Shown: positions 7,579 through 17,089, counted from the stretch's first letter. The stretch is DNA of 64,000 bases from Candidatus Bariatricus faecipullorum (GCA_019118525.1 DWYV01000015.1:1-64000), one strand, 5' to 3'. Notes: a model not told the origin generated them from the sequence alone. A program made the numbers and translations.

Positions 7579-10023
7579 TTAATTATAAAGTGGTTTGGCA
7601 GGTTTGTCAACGCCGGCCCTTCCGCTGAAAAACTCCTGCGCGTACCGGACGGACTGCATGGCGTCCTTCCCGTAAAAATCCGCCCCTATCATGTCGGCGT
7701 ATTCCTGGTTTAAAACAGCTCCGCCCACCATTACCCGGCAGTCCGGTTTATCCGCGCGCAGCAGCCGGATGGTTTCTTCCATGCTGGCCACGGTAGTGGT
7801 CATCAGGGCGCTTAAGCCTACCAGCCGGATATTCTCTTTCCTGGCGGTCTCCACCACTTTCTCCGGCGGCACATCCTTTCCCAGGTCCAGCACTTCAAAC
7901 CCGTAATTTTCCAGCAGCACCCGGACGATATTTTTCCCGATGTCGTGGATATCGCCTTTTACGGTGGCCAGGATAATCCGGTCCTTCCGCTCCTCTTTCG
8001 TTCCCTCTTTTGCCAGTTCCTCCTTCAGCACGGCAAAGGCAATCTTGGCCGCGTCGGCGCTCATCAGAAGCTGGGGCAGGAACAGGGTGCCCTTCTCAAA
8101 CCCGTCGCCCACTCTGTTCAGGGCGGGAATCAGTTCTTCCTGGATGATATCCAGCGGGGCACGGCTTTTTACCAGTTCCCTGGTAATGGAATGAGCCTCT
8201 TCTTTCAGCCCTTTTTCAATGGCCGCCCCCAGACTCATGGAACCGGCCCGGACAGCCGGGGCCTGAGGCTCCTGCTGTGCGGCATACCGGCTGATATAGG
8301 CCGCGCAGTTTTCGTCATACCCCATCAGGGCGCAGTAGGCGTCGTAGGATTTCCGCATATCCTCCGAGGAGGGGTTGATAATTCCGGCGCTTAAGCCCCG
8401 CTGAAGGGCCATGGTGTAAAAGACGCTGTTAATGACCGGACGGCTGGGCAGGCCGAATGAAATATTGGATACTCCCAGAACGGTGGCCACCTGATAGCGG
8501 TTTTTCACCAGTTCCAGGGCGTCCAGCGTTACCTTCGCCCCGTCTTTTTCCGAGCTGATGGTCATGGTCAGCACATCAATGACAATATCTTTTTTCGGGA
8601 TGCCGTACCGGGCTGCCTCCCGGATAATCCGTCCCGCGATATCCGCCCGTGCTTCGGCCGTGGCAGGAATCCCCGCCTCGTCCAGGGTCAGGCCTACCAC
8701 CACGCCGCCGTATTTCTGTACCAGCGGGAAGACCATGTCCATGGACTCCTGCTTGCCGCTGACCGAGTTAATCATAGGCTTTCCGTTGTAAATCCGCATG
8801 GCTCCTTCCATGGCTGCGGCGTCCACCGTATCTATCTGCAGGGGCAGGCTGGTCACGCTCTGCAGTTCCTGCACGGTTTCTTTCATCACTGCCGCCTCGT
8901 CAATATCCGGAAGGCCCACGTTTACGTCCAGGATATGGGCGCCCCGTTCTTCCTGGGTAACCCCTTCCTTCAGAATATAATCCATGTCGTGCTGTTTCAG
9001 GGCTTCTTTAAACCGTTTCTTTCCCGTGGGGTTGATGCGCTCCCCGATGATTTTCGGTTCCCGGCCCAGGCGCACGGCCTGTCCGTAGGAAGACACCACC
9101 GTCTCTTCTTTTTCCGTCACCGGAAGGGGACGCATTCCCCGGCAGGCTTCTGTCATGGCCCGGATATGGGCCGGGGTCGTACCACAGCAGCCTCCTGCCA
9201 GGCAGGCGCCCCTCGCCACCGTCTCCTTCATCAGTCCGGCAAACTCCTCCGGCGTTACATCATAGCAGGTCTTTCCCTCTCTCTGTCTGGGCAGGCCCGC
9301 ATTGGGTTTTATAATCAGCGGCAGGGAGGATACTTCCCGGAACCGGTCCAGAATAGGCAGCATCTGGGCCGGGCCCAGTCCGCAGTTCAGCCCCAGCGCA
9401 TCCACCCGCAGTCCTTCCGCCATGGCCACGGCAGTCTCCACATCACCGCCGGTAAGAAGCCGTCCCTTCTCGTCAAAAATCAGGGTCAGAAACACCGGCA
9501 GGGAGGTCCGCTCTTTCGCGCCCAGCACCGCCGCTTTTGCCTCGTAGGTGTCGCTCATGGTTTCAATGTGAATAAAATCTGCCCCGCAGGCCTCGCCCAG
9601 GGCGGCCGCCCCTCCAAACGCGCGGACGGCCTCCTCAAAGTCCAGGTCTCCCATGGGCTTTAACAGTTTTCCCGTAGGGCCCATGTCCAGGGCAATATAA
9701 ATCTCCCGTTCCTCCCCCGGTTTTGCCTGCTCCTGCACCCGCTCCCGGGCTTTCCTGGCGTTTTCCACGCCGGCCCGGATGATGTCCTCCAGAGAGAAAC
9801 GGTCGTCGTGAAACTTGCAGGCATTCGCCCCAAAGGTATTGGTCAGGATGATATCGCTTCCGGCCTCCAGATAGGCCTGGTGGATTTCTGTAATGATTTC
9901 CGGATGAAGCAGGTTCCAGGTCTCCGGAAGTTCTCCCGGCTCCAGTCCTCTCTCCTGAAGAAGTGTTCCCATGCCGCCGTCAAAAAAAAGCAGTTCGTTT
10001 CCCAGTCGTTCTGTTATCTTCAT
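7579..10023 (-). CDS. metH: B12-dependent methionine synthase lacking the reactivation domain
   Basis: An 814-residue cobalamin-dependent methionine synthase that transfers the methyl group of 5-methyl-THF to homocysteine. Domains in order: homocysteine methyltransferase (about 1-290, zinc-binding LNCG and GGCCGTTP), pterin-binding (about 310-580, starting IIGERINPTGKKRF), B12 cap and B12-binding (about 600-805, DIHDIGKN supplying the cobalt-ligating His). The classical E. coli enzyme is about 1,227 residues; the missing C-terminal SAM-dependent reactivation domain is encoded by the separate gene directly upstream. It is transcribed after metF and that gene, forming a compact methionine operon. 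AAGGAAGG precedes the ATG. Confidence 0.95.
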   Translation of the reverse strand: MKITERLGNELLFFDGGMGTLLQERGLEPGELPETWNLLHPEIITEIHQAYLEAGSDIILTNTFGANACKFHDDRFSLEDIIRAGVENARKARERVQEQAKPGEEREIYIALDMGPTGKLLKPMGDLDFEEAVRAFGGAAALGEACGADFIHIETMSDTYEAKAAVLGAKERTSLPVFLTLIFDEKGRLLTGGDVETAVAMAEGLRVDALGLNCGLGPAQMLPILDRFREVSSLPLIIKPNAGLPRQREGKTCYDVTPEEFAGLMKETVARGACLAGGCCGTTPAHIRAMTEACRGMRPLPVTEKEETVVSSYGQAVRLGREPKIIGERINPTGKKRFKEALKQHDMDYILKEGVTQEERGAHILDVNVGLPDIDEAAVMKETVQELQSVTSLPLQIDTVDAAAMEGAMRIYNGKPMINSVSGKQESMDMVFPLVQKYGGVVVGLTLDEAGIPATAEARADIAGRIIREAARYGIPKKDIVIDVLTMTISSEKDGAKVTLDALELVKNRYQVATVLGVSNISFGLPSRPVINSVFYTMALQRGLSAGIINPSSEDMRKSYDAYCALMGYDENCAAYISRYAAQQEPQAPAVRAGSMSLGAAIEKGLKEEAHSITRELVKSRAPLDIIQEELIPALNRVGDGFEKGTLFLPQLLMSADAAKIAFAVLKEELAKEGTKEERKDRIILATVKGDIHDIGKNIVRVLLENYGFEVLDLGKDVPPEKVVETARKENIRLVGLSALMTTTVASMEETIRLLRADKPDCRVMVGGAVLNQEYADMIGADFYGKDAMQSVRYAQEFFSGRAGVDKPAKPLYN

Positions 10024-10074
10024 GTCTGTCCTTCCTTTTTTCCTCTGTTTTTGCTCTGTCTGCAGGCCGTGCTC

Positions 10075-10725
10075 TTACGGGCTGCGCCTGTAGGCGCAGT
10101 CGGTCTTTTCGCACTCCTCACAGCCGTGTATATGGCAGTCCGCCTTCACCCGGGACAGCCCCGCCAGGGCCGTCACGGATTTTACCGGAGTCAGCATGTA
10201 GCCATCCGTCATGCTCAGGCCGATGACCTTGGGCGCATCCAGCATCTCCAGGATGTCCCGCTGGTGCCGGATATCGAAGTCTCCGTATCCCGGGCTGAAC
10301 CTGGGCCGCACCCACAAGCCTTCTTCCCCTGCTTCCTTCTCCAGCTTCCGTTGAATCTCATCGCAGTATTCTTCCAGCAGGGCGGCTGCGCAGGCCTGGT
10401 AACCCACTGCCCGGGCCATGTCCGTCAGGGATGCGGTCCGCATCAGGCGGTCCACCCCGGTTCCCAGGGTGGCTCCGAATACTGCCGCCTTTTCACAGCC
10501 TGCCAGATTTTTCCCCAGACTTCTGCTGTGTATCTCCATTTTCCCAATCCGGAGGCTCTCCGGCCCGGCAGGAACGCAGTCAAAAATACGGCAGACGGAT
10601 TTTGCGCTGGCGTATGTCTCCAGATCCCGGAAACAGTCTCTGACAAGCTCCAGCGTTCTCTCGTCTGCCGCATGCGTTCCATACCCCAGATAGCGGAGCG
10701 CTTCCTTCGTCCTTCTGTCTGTCAT
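10075..10725 (-). CDS. MetH activation-domain protein (stand-alone)
   Basis: A 216-residue protein resembling the C-terminal activation domain of MetH, as a separate polypeptide. The diagnostic stretch RPRFSPGYGDFDIRHQRDI corresponds to the SAM-binding RxSPGY signature. The C-terminus has a Cys cluster (CHIHGCEECEKTDC) seen in clostridial versions. It should reductively methylate the inactive cob(II)alamin of MetH using SAM and an electron donor. It lies between metF and metH, 51 bases before metH, which supports a joint function. AAGGAA precedes the ATG. The residues ahead of about 40 are variable. Confidence 0.88.
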   Translation of the reverse strand: MTDRRTKEALRYLGYGTHAADERTLELVRDCFRDLETYASAKSVCRIFDCVPAGPESLRIGKMEIHSRSLGKNLAGCEKAAVFGATLGTGVDRLMRTASLTDMARAVGYQACAAALLEEYCDEIQRKLEKEAGEEGLWVRPRFSPGYGDFDIRHQRDILEMLDAPKVIGLSMTDGYMLTPVKSVTALAGLSRVKADCHIHGCEECEKTDCAYRRSP

Positions 10726-10771
10726 GGTATGGTTCCTTCTTTTCTATGATATTACTATTCACAGTAACTCT

Positions 10772-11638
10772 TTAATCCACAATCTCTGACAGATTCTCCA
10801 GAATCGCCGCAGCAACCTCCGGTTTATTCATGGAATAAATGTGGATGTTGCGGATTCCGTTTGCTGCCAGGTCGATAATCTGCTCCGTGGCGTAAGCAAT
10901 TCCTGCCTGGGTCATGGCCTTCGGATTGTTTCCGAATTTGTCCACAATTGCCAGGAATCTCTGTGGAAGCACAGTTCCGGACAGTTTGCAGATTCTCGTT
11001 ATCTGCTTCCCGTTAGTCACCGGCATGATTCCGGCTATCACCGGGACACGGATGCCGGCTTCCCGGATCCGGTACAGAAAATTATAGAGAATCCCGTTGT
11101 CGAAAAACATCTGGGTGGTCAGGAAATCCACCCCGCATTCCACTTTCTCTTTCAGATGCCGGACATCTTCCTCCCTGCTCGCGGACTCCACATGCCCTTC
11201 CGGATAGCAGGCGGCGCCGATGCAGAAATCCGCCTCTTCCTTAATCTGGCGAATCAGCTCACAGGCATACCGGTACTGTCCCGGCGCCGGGAAATTCGAA
11301 TCCTGGGGAATGTCGCCCCGAAGAGCCAGTACATTTTCAATCCCCAGCTGTTTCAGTTCCCGGATATGGTGACTGACCTCTTCCCTGGTGGAAGAGACGC
11401 AGCTTAAATGAGCCAGGCTCGGAACATGCAGGTCGTTCTGTATGTGGGCCGCAATCGCAGCGGTGTTTTTGCTGGTGCCCCCTCCCGCGCCGTAAGTCAC
11501 GCTGACAAAGGAAGGCTTCAGTGCTCCTATCCGGTCCACGGCGTCCATCACGCTTTCATAAGCAGCTTCTGTCTTTGGAGGGAATACTTCCAGTGAGATA
11601 TGTATTCCGTCTTTCCTAATCTTGTCAATAATTCTCAA
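10772..11638 (-). CDS. metF: 5,10-methylenetetrahydrofolate reductase
   Basis: A 288-residue MetF-type TIM-barrel flavoprotein that makes the 5-methyl-THF used by the MetH encoded downstream. Visible signatures are LEVFPPKTE with the catalytic Glu, FVSVTYGAGG, LRGDIP, FLTTQMFFDN and AGIMPV. The frame starts with TTG (11636-11638), six bases after GAGGAC; no ATG lies upstream in frame. The preceding gene, glgA, ends 44 bases upstream, leaving no room for a SAM riboswitch. This is a clostridial MTHFR without a fused Fe-S domain, so its electron donor (NADH, ferredoxin or a partner protein) is not evident. Confidence 0.95.
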   Translation of the reverse strand: MRIIDKIRKDGIHISLEVFPPKTEAAYESVMDAVDRIGALKPSFVSVTYGAGGGTSKNTAAIAAHIQNDLHVPSLAHLSCVSSTREEVSHHIRELKQLGIENVLALRGDIPQDSNFPAPGQYRYACELIRQIKEEADFCIGAACYPEGHVESASREEDVRHLKEKVECGVDFLTTQMFFDNGILYNFLYRIREAGIRVPVIAGIMPVTNGKQITRICKLSGTVLPQRFLAIVDKFGNNPKAMTQAGIAYATEQIIDLAANGIRNIHIYSMNKPEVAAAILENLSEIVD

Positions 11639-11682
11639 TCTTTTGTCCTCGTCTGTTTCTTTCTTTAAAATAATCTGGCATA

Positions 11683-13119
11683 TTACATGCTTTCGTATAA
11701 TTCCTCATAGAGTCTTGCAGAGTTATTCCAGGAGAAATCCTGCTGCATACCGCGCTCTGCAATCTTGTTCCAGTCGCGCTTCTTATCATAATAAATCTGC
11801 TCCGCATACCGGACCGTTGCCATCATCTCATGGGCATTGTAATTGGCAAAGCTGAAGCCGGTTCCGGTCTTTTCGTACTCATTATACGGCTCCACCGTAT
11901 CCTTCAGTCCGCCGGTCTCCCGTACAATCGGCACGGTTCCGTAACGGAGACTCATCAGCTGGCTCAGCCCGCAGGGCTCAAACAGTGACGGCATCAGGAA
12001 CGCGTCGCAGGATGCGTAGATTTTATGGGACATGGGCTCAGAGTAATAAATCTGAGCGGAAACCTTATCCGGATACTTCCATGCGAAATGGCGGAACATA
12101 TTCTCATACTGCTCTTCACCGGTTCCCAGAACCACAATCTGAATCGCGTCCTGACAGAGTTCATCCATCACGCAGGATACCAGGTCGAATCCCTTCTGGT
12201 CTGTCAGACGGGAAACCACTCCAATCATCATCATTTTCGGGTCTTCCGCCAGGCCCAGCTCTTTCTGCAGGGCAATTTTGTTCTTTACTTTTTCCTTCCG
12301 GAAATTGTCCACATTAAAGTTTCTGGCAATATCCGGGTCTGTCTCCGGATTGAATTCATCGTAATCAATTCCGTTCACGATACCGGAGAGGCAGTTCGAA
12401 CGGGCCCGCATCAGGCCATCCAGCTTCTCGCCGTAGAAAGGCATCTTAATCTCTTCCGCATAGGTGGCGCTTACCGTGGTTACCCGGTCCGCGTACACGA
12501 TACCGCCCTTCAGGTAATTGGCGTCCTTGTAGGCTTCCAGTTTGTCCGGTGAAAAATAATAATCCGGCAGGCCGGTAATATCCCGCACCGTCTTTTTATC
12601 CCAGATTCCCTGGAATTTCAGGTTATGGATAGTCATTACCGTCTTAATTCCCCGGAAAAATTCGTTGCCGTAACGGAAGTTGTCCAGGTAAACCGGCACC
12701 AGTCCGGTCTGCCAGTCATGGCAGTGAATAATGTCCGGACGGAAGTCCAGAAGCGGCAGTGCGCTCAGCGCGGCCTTGGAGAAAAATGCAAACTTTTCTA
12801 TATCATAGCAGATGTCTCCATATGGTTTCGCTCCGCTGAAATAGTACTCGTTATCCACAAACCAGAACGTAATGCCCTCGTGCTGCAGCTCCAGAATGCC
12901 CACGTACTGCTGTCTCCAGTTCAGGTCCATATAAAAGTGAGTCCGGTAAGCCAGTTTGTTCTTCCATTCCTCTTTCATGCACATATATTTTGGAAGCATA
13001 ACACGCACATCATATTTCTGCTTGTCAAAATACTTGGGAAGAGATCCGACAACATCGGCCAGCCCTCCGGTTTTAATAAACGGAACAGATTCCGAAGCAA
13101 CAAATAATATTTTCTTCAT
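11683..13119 (-). CDS. glgA: Glycogen synthase (ADP-glucose, GT5)
   Basis: A 478-residue GT5 glycosyltransferase that adds glucose from ADP-glucose to glycogen. The N-terminal KTGGLADVVGSLP binds ADP-glucose; HCHDWQTGLVP and the C-terminal SLFEPCGLSQLMSLRYGTVP are family hallmarks. I use the ATG at 13119 (MKKILFVASES), eight bases after GGGAGG. The in-frame ATG at 13158 overlaps a TATAAT box and is untranslatable from that promoter. No other glg gene is nearby. The metF block follows after 44 bases and may be partly co-transcribed. Confidence 0.95.
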   Translation of the reverse strand: MKKILFVASESVPFIKTGGLADVVGSLPKYFDKQKYDVRVMLPKYMCMKEEWKNKLAYRTHFYMDLNWRQQYVGILELQHEGITFWFVDNEYYFSGAKPYGDICYDIEKFAFFSKAALSALPLLDFRPDIIHCHDWQTGLVPVYLDNFRYGNEFFRGIKTVMTIHNLKFQGIWDKKTVRDITGLPDYYFSPDKLEAYKDANYLKGGIVYADRVTTVSATYAEEIKMPFYGEKLDGLMRARSNCLSGIVNGIDYDEFNPETDPDIARNFNVDNFRKEKVKNKIALQKELGLAEDPKMMMIGVVSRLTDQKGFDLVSCVMDELCQDAIQIVVLGTGEEQYENMFRHFAWKYPDKVSAQIYYSEPMSHKIYASCDAFLMPSLFEPCGLSQLMSLRYGTVPIVRETGGLKDTVEPYNEYEKTGTGFSFANYNAHEMMATVRYAEQIYYDKKRDWNKIAERGMQQDFSWNNSARLYEELYESM

Positions 13120-13156
13120 TTGCAAATCCTCCCTGCTCTCCACAGTCTTTTCGTTC

Positions 13157-13185
13157 ATTATACCGCAAATTTTTCCGTTTGAAAA
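13157..13185 (-). promoter_or_regulatory. Promoter of glgA
   Basis: TTTTCA (13180-13185), 17-base spacer, TATAAT (13157-13162). It lies just downstream of the spo0A stop. The -35 is weak. Confidence 0.6.
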
Positions 13186-13204
13186 GAACTATCTGCGCTT
13201 TCCC

Positions 13205-13996
13205 CTATCTGTGCCTGGACTGAAGACGTATCGTGTCTGCCACCAGGGCGATGAATTCTGAGTTGGTCGGTTTCCCCTTTCCATTGCTTACCGTGTAGCC
13301 GAAAAGTTCGTCCAGCGTGTCCAGTTTGCCCCTGCTCCAGGCCACTTCGATGGCGTGACGGATGGCTCTTTCCACCCTGCTGGAAGTGGTCTGGTGCTTC
13401 TTTGCCACGGTCGGATACAGCACCTTGGTAATGGCGTTCAGCACGTCCATGTCTTCCACCGCCATAATGATGGCGTCCCGGAGATAATGATAGCCTTTGA
13501 TGTGGGCCGGTATGCCGATTTCGTGAATCATGTCGGTTACTCTGGTTTCCAGACTGTCTTCCGGCGCCGCCTGGGAAGGGGTCCCCTCCGGCATGCCCTG
13601 GGACGTTCCGTTTCGCAGTCTGCGGCTGGTATTCTTAATCCTCTGCAGTACGGTGTCGTTGTTGAAAGGCTTCAGAATGTAGTAGGCCGCCCCTTTTTCA
13701 AAAGCGTCTTCCGTAATCCTTTCCTGGCCGATGGCCGTGACTACGATAAAGCTGGGATGTTTTTTGACCGTCCGGTCCTCGTTTACCCGCTCCATCACAC
13801 TCAGTCCGTCCATTTTCGGCATAATCAGATCCAGAAGAACCACGTCCGGCTCTTTTGTCCGGATAATCTGGTACATATCTTCTCCGTTTTTCGCCTTTCC
13901 GACCAGATTCAGCTCTCTGTCGCTTTCGATAATTTCTCCAAGTAAATCCAGCATTCTCTCATTATCGTCGGCAATCGCAACATTCAGTTGTTCCAT
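13205..13996 (-). CDS. spo0A: Sporulation transcription factor Spo0A
   Basis: A 263-residue response regulator and master switch of sporulation. The receiver domain (1-120) has the acidic pocket D10/D11, phospho-acceptor D56 in [12 protein letters not shown]87 and K109 (LKPF). A Gln/Pro/Ser linker follows, then the Spo0A-specific DNA-binding domain (about 145-263) with the recognition-helix region [18 protein letters not shown]. The gene follows spoIVB, the order conserved in Firmicutes. A TATAAT (around 14052-14057) lies in the 128-base gap, but no -35 or SigH match is convincing. GGAGG is 6 bases before the ATG at 13996. Confidence 0.98.
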   Translation of the reverse strand: MEQLNVAIADDNERMLDLLGEIIESDRELNLVGKAKNGEDMYQIIRTKEPDVVLLDLIMPKMDGLSVMERVNEDRTVKKHPSFIVVTAIGQERITEDAFEKGAAYYILKPFNNDTVLQRIKNTSRRLRNGTSQGMPEGTPSQAAPEDSLETRVTDMIHEIGIPAHIKGYHYLRDAIIMAVEDMDVLNAITKVLYPTVAKKHQTTSSRVERAIRHAIEVAWSRGKLDTLDELFGYTVSNGKGKPTNSEFIALVADTIRLQSRHR

Positions 13997-14124
13997 AAAG
14001 CATTTTACCCTCCTTCATCTGACCGCTTCTTTCACTGCGGCCCCGGGGATTATTATAATCTCGTCATTCCGGCGCAAAAAAGCAAACGGTGTCGCCTGCG
14101 TTTTTACAGCATTCGACGCCTTCC

Positions 14125-15192
14125 TTATCCGTCAACATTTTCCAGCATGGTTTCGATAAAAATTCCATACCCTTTTGTCGCATCCTGAACGAAAACATGG
14201 GTGACCGCACCGACCAGTTTTCCGTTCTGCAGAATCGGACTTCCACTCATTCCCTGTATAATACCGCCGGTCAGTTCCAGCAGTTTCTCGTCTGTAATCT
14301 GAATTTCAATTCCCTTATTGACTTCTTTCGGGCTGGTGTCGATTTTTGTAATACGAATTTCGTACTCCTCCACCTCACCGCTTACGGCACACCTGATTAC
14401 CGCCTCTCCTTTCTCAATCTCCTCTTTTGCCGCTACGGGAACCGCTTCCTGGTTCTGAAAAATCCGGTCGATTCTGTCGATGGTTCCGTAAATTCCCGTA
14501 TCCGTATTTTTTGTAATCTGTCCCAGAACATTATAATGGTTATATACGATGATGCCTTCCATTCCGCCCGGATTCCCATTTTCTCCCTTTTTGATGTTCT
14601 GGATACTTGTCTCATACAGTGTGCCGTCTGAGATTTCCAGCAGTTCATTCGTATCTACATCGTGGATGCCGTGCCCGAGAGCTCCGAACTCGCTGTTTCC
14701 GTTGAGAAACGTGATGGTTCCCAGCCCCTGTGCATTGTCCCTGACCCAGATTCCGAGTTTATATTCCCCTCCTTCGTCCCTGACCGGACGAAGCTTAACA
14801 TCAATATACTCCTCTTCCCGCCGAAGATGAAGAATGACGGAACGATTCGTAAAGTTCTGCACTACTTCGAGCAGTTCTTTTTTCGTCTCTACCGGCGTGT
14901 CGTCCACACCGATGATATAGTCCCCGTCCTGAACCAGGTTTTCCGCGGGACTGACTTTTGTCCCGTCTTCGCTTTTGATTTCGTCGGTTCCCAGCACCAT
15001 CACTCCGTCCGTCTCCATGTAGATTCCCACCGGCATGCCGCCGGGAATGACAAGCTGTCCGGAAAAGGTGCGCATACTGACCTCCTGCCGGAGGGCGTCT
15101 TTGCGGAGTTCCAGGTAACAGTAAACTCCGCCGGCCGCAAGGAAAAAAACGAGAAACATCATCAGCACTCTTCTGTACCACTTTTTCCTCAT
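14125..15192 (-). CDS. spoIVB: SpoIVB peptidase (sporulation SigK checkpoint protease)
   Basis: A 355-residue membrane-anchored serine peptidase that signals from forespore to mother cell by cleaving SpoIVFA, freeing SpoIVFB to process pro-SigK. It has an N-terminal membrane helix (about 9-27), a PDZ domain (about 95-170) and an S55 peptidase domain with LGHGIHD (His) and QGMSGSPILQNGK (Ser). I use the ATG at 15192 (MRKKWYRR) after AGGGGAAAGGGG. The longer in-frame start at 15288 falls in the repeat element and encodes only its translation. It precedes spo0A, as usual. Confidence 0.95.
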   Translation of the reverse strand: MRKKWYRRVLMMFLVFFLAAGGVYCYLELRKDALRQEVSMRTFSGQLVIPGGMPVGIYMETDGVMVLGTDEIKSEDGTKVSPAENLVQDGDYIIGVDDTPVETKKELLEVVQNFTNRSVILHLRREEEYIDVKLRPVRDEGGEYKLGIWVRDNAQGLGTITFLNGNSEFGALGHGIHDVDTNELLEISDGTLYETSIQNIKKGENGNPGGMEGIIVYNHYNVLGQITKNTDTGIYGTIDRIDRIFQNQEAVPVAAKEEIEKGEAVIRCAVSGEVEEYEIRITKIDTSPKEVNKGIEIQITDEKLLELTGGIIQGMSGSPILQNGKLVGAVTHVFVQDATKGYGIFIETMLENVDG

Positions 15193-15231
15193 GTGTACAT
15201 TCCCCTTTCCCCTGCCTTCGCGACACCTCGC

Positions 15232-15367
15232 CCGGGCGGGGACTTCTTCCCCCGCCCGGCCCGCGATACCGCGCTCATCTCGCGGCATTGCCGCTCGATG
15301 ACCGTTGCCCGTCGGATGCCCGCTCGTGCGAGCACGGCGGTCACCCTCCAGGCATATCGCGCAAAAA
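15232..15367. repeat. Repeat core copy A with variable hairpin, downstream of recN
   Basis: The 107-base core (15261-15367, CCGCGATACC...GCGCAAAAA) matches 33379-33486 at all but about seven positions. Its ends are inverted repeats (CGCGATA / TATCGCG). At 15232-15259 a GC-rich hairpin (CCGGGCGGGG / CCCCGCCCGG) abuts the core with one base between. At the other side the core's A run is the T tract of the recN terminator. The same arrangement is seen in copy B, with unrelated hairpin sequence. The element fills most of the 212-base recN-spoIVB gap and has no coding capacity. Confidence 0.75.
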
Positions 15368-15390
15368 GGCAGGAACTTTCGTTCCTGCCT
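15367..15390 (-). terminator. Terminator of the recN operon
   Basis: AGGCAGGAAC (15367-15376) pairs perfectly with GTTCCTGCCT (15381-15390) around a 4-base loop. Five T follow on the minus strand. It is 15 bases past the recN stop. Confidence 0.9.
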
Positions 15391-15404
15391 AGTATGTGGA
15401 AAAA

Positions 15405-17081
15405 CTATTCTTTTAACCGTCCTGCCAGCATTTTCATCTCCCTGGCATTTTCCAGTACGGTGTCCGTAATCTCGGCGCCGCCCAGAATTCTGGCCAGCTC
15501 CCGCACGGAAGCCTCCTCATCCAGCCGGTAAATACTGGTACTGGTGCGTCCTTCTTCTGTCCGTTTTTCAATGGCAAAATGGGTATCCGCCATGGCCGCT
15601 ATCTGGGCCAGATGAGTAATGCAGATAACCTGGTGTTTTTTCCCGATAAGCCGCATCTTCTCCGAGACTTTCTGGGCGGTCCGTCCGCTGATTCCCACGT
15701 CTATCTCATCAAAAATCAGCGTTTCCGTCTCATCCTTGTCCGCCAGAACGGATTTGATGGCCAGCATAATCCGGGAAAGCTCTCCTCCCGACGCCACTTC
15801 ACTAAGCGGGCGCAGAGGCTCGCCGGGGTTCATGGAAATCAGAAACTCCACCTCATCCGTTCCTTCCGGTGTGAAGTCCCGGGTATTCTGAAACTGAATC
15901 CGGAACTGGACGTCCAGAAAATTCAGATCCTTAAGGCCTTCGGAAATCTGCTGTTCCAGTTTTCCAGCCGCCGCTTTCCGAATGGCGGAAAGTTTCCCGC
16001 AGAGCCGTTCCAGTTCTTTCCGGGAGTCCCCGGCCTTTTTCTTCAGCTCTTCCAGCCAGGCGTCGTAATCTCTCAGCACCTGAAGGCGCTCTTCTTTTTC
16101 CCGGGCATAGGAAAGGATTTCCTCCACGGTGCTTCCGTACTTGGCTTTCAGCCGGTTTATCTCATCCAGTCTGGTCTCGGTCTCGTAAAAAGCCTCCGGA
16201 GAAAAGGAAAGCTCCTGCGCATAATCTGCCAGTTCCCGGTTAAAATCATTGAGAAGGCCGTCCACTTCCAGAAGCTGACTGCACAGTTCCTCCGCCCGGC
16301 CGTCGTATCCGCTGATGTCCTGGAGAGCCCGGATTGCCCGGCTCAGGGCGTCGCTGGCATTGCCGCCCGGCTCTCCCGCCGTGGACGCATAGGCCTCCTG
16401 CACTTTTTCCGCCAGCTTCTTCCCATTGGTCATTCTCCGGTAGGATTCCTCCACCTCCCGGGCTTCCTCGGGAGAAAGGCCGGCTCCCTGAATCTCCTGA
16501 ATCTCAAATTCCAGGAAGGAAATTTCCTTCAGCCGCTCCGCTTCGTCGATATCCGCCCGGGAGAGTTCTTTTTCGTTCTCCCGGAAGGTGCGGTATGCGC
16601 TCTGTACGTCCTTTTTAAGCTGCGCTCCTTCGTCCGCATAGGCGTCCAGAATCGCCAGATGGTTCTTTTTATATAAAAGAGACTGGTGCTCATGCTGTCC
16701 GTGAATATCAATCAAAAGCTCCGACACCTGCCGAAGCCGTGCCAGCGGCACGGTCTCTCCGTTGATGCGGCTGGTGCTTCTGCCGTCCATCAGCTTCCGG
16801 CTGATAATAATCTGCCCGTCCTCCGGAAAAATATCCAGAGCCGCCAGTTTTTCTTTCTGTTTTTCATCCCTGACCGAAAAGGTCAGCTCTGCCAGGCCGT
16901 AGTCCGCTCCCCGCCGCAGCATGTCCGCCGTATATCTTCCTCCCAGGGCAAGACTGACAGAGCCAAGGACAATGGACTTTCCTGCCCCGGTCTCTCCGGT
17001 CAGAATATTGAGTCCTTCTGTAAATTCCACCTCTGCCTCGTCGATAAGGGCCAGGTTTTTCACATGCAGGTTTTCTAACAT
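15405..17081 (-). CDS. recN: DNA repair protein RecN
   Basis: A 558-residue SMC-like ATPase acting early in double-strand break repair. Walker A GETGAGKSIVLGS is near residue 30, a central coiled coil spans roughly 160-360, the ABC signature is SGGELSRIMLA and Walker B is TLIFDEIDVGISG. The ATG at 17081 (MLENLHVKNLALI) follows AGGAGG by 5 bases; the longer frame to 17162 extends into argR. It is the last gene of the argR-recN end of the cluster and is followed by a strong terminator. Confidence 0.97.
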   Translation of the reverse strand: MLENLHVKNLALIDEAEVEFTEGLNILTGETGAGKSIVLGSVSLALGGRYTADMLRRGADYGLAELTFSVRDEKQKEKLAALDIFPEDGQIIISRKLMDGRSTSRINGETVPLARLRQVSELLIDIHGQHEHQSLLYKKNHLAILDAYADEGAQLKKDVQSAYRTFRENEKELSRADIDEAERLKEISFLEFEIQEIQGAGLSPEEAREVEESYRRMTNGKKLAEKVQEAYASTAGEPGGNASDALSRAIRALQDISGYDGRAEELCSQLLEVDGLLNDFNRELADYAQELSFSPEAFYETETRLDEINRLKAKYGSTVEEILSYAREKEERLQVLRDYDAWLEELKKKAGDSRKELERLCGKLSAIRKAAAGKLEQQISEGLKDLNFLDVQFRIQFQNTRDFTPEGTDEVEFLISMNPGEPLRPLSEVASGGELSRIMLAIKSVLADKDETETLIFDEIDVGISGRTAQKVSEKMRLIGKKHQVICITHLAQIAAMADTHFAIEKRTEEGRTSTSIYRLDEEASVRELARILGGAEITDTVLENAREMKMLAGRLKE

Positions 17082-17089
17082 AGTTCCTC

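Noticed and set aside
10726..11682. Search for a SAM riboswitch or T-box before the methionine genes
   Set aside because: Only 44-46 bases separate these genes and no such structure fits.
14105..14124. Possible Spo0A box (CGTCGAA) upstream of spo0A
   Set aside because: One mismatch to a 7-base motif and an unclear promoter nearby; too weak to call.
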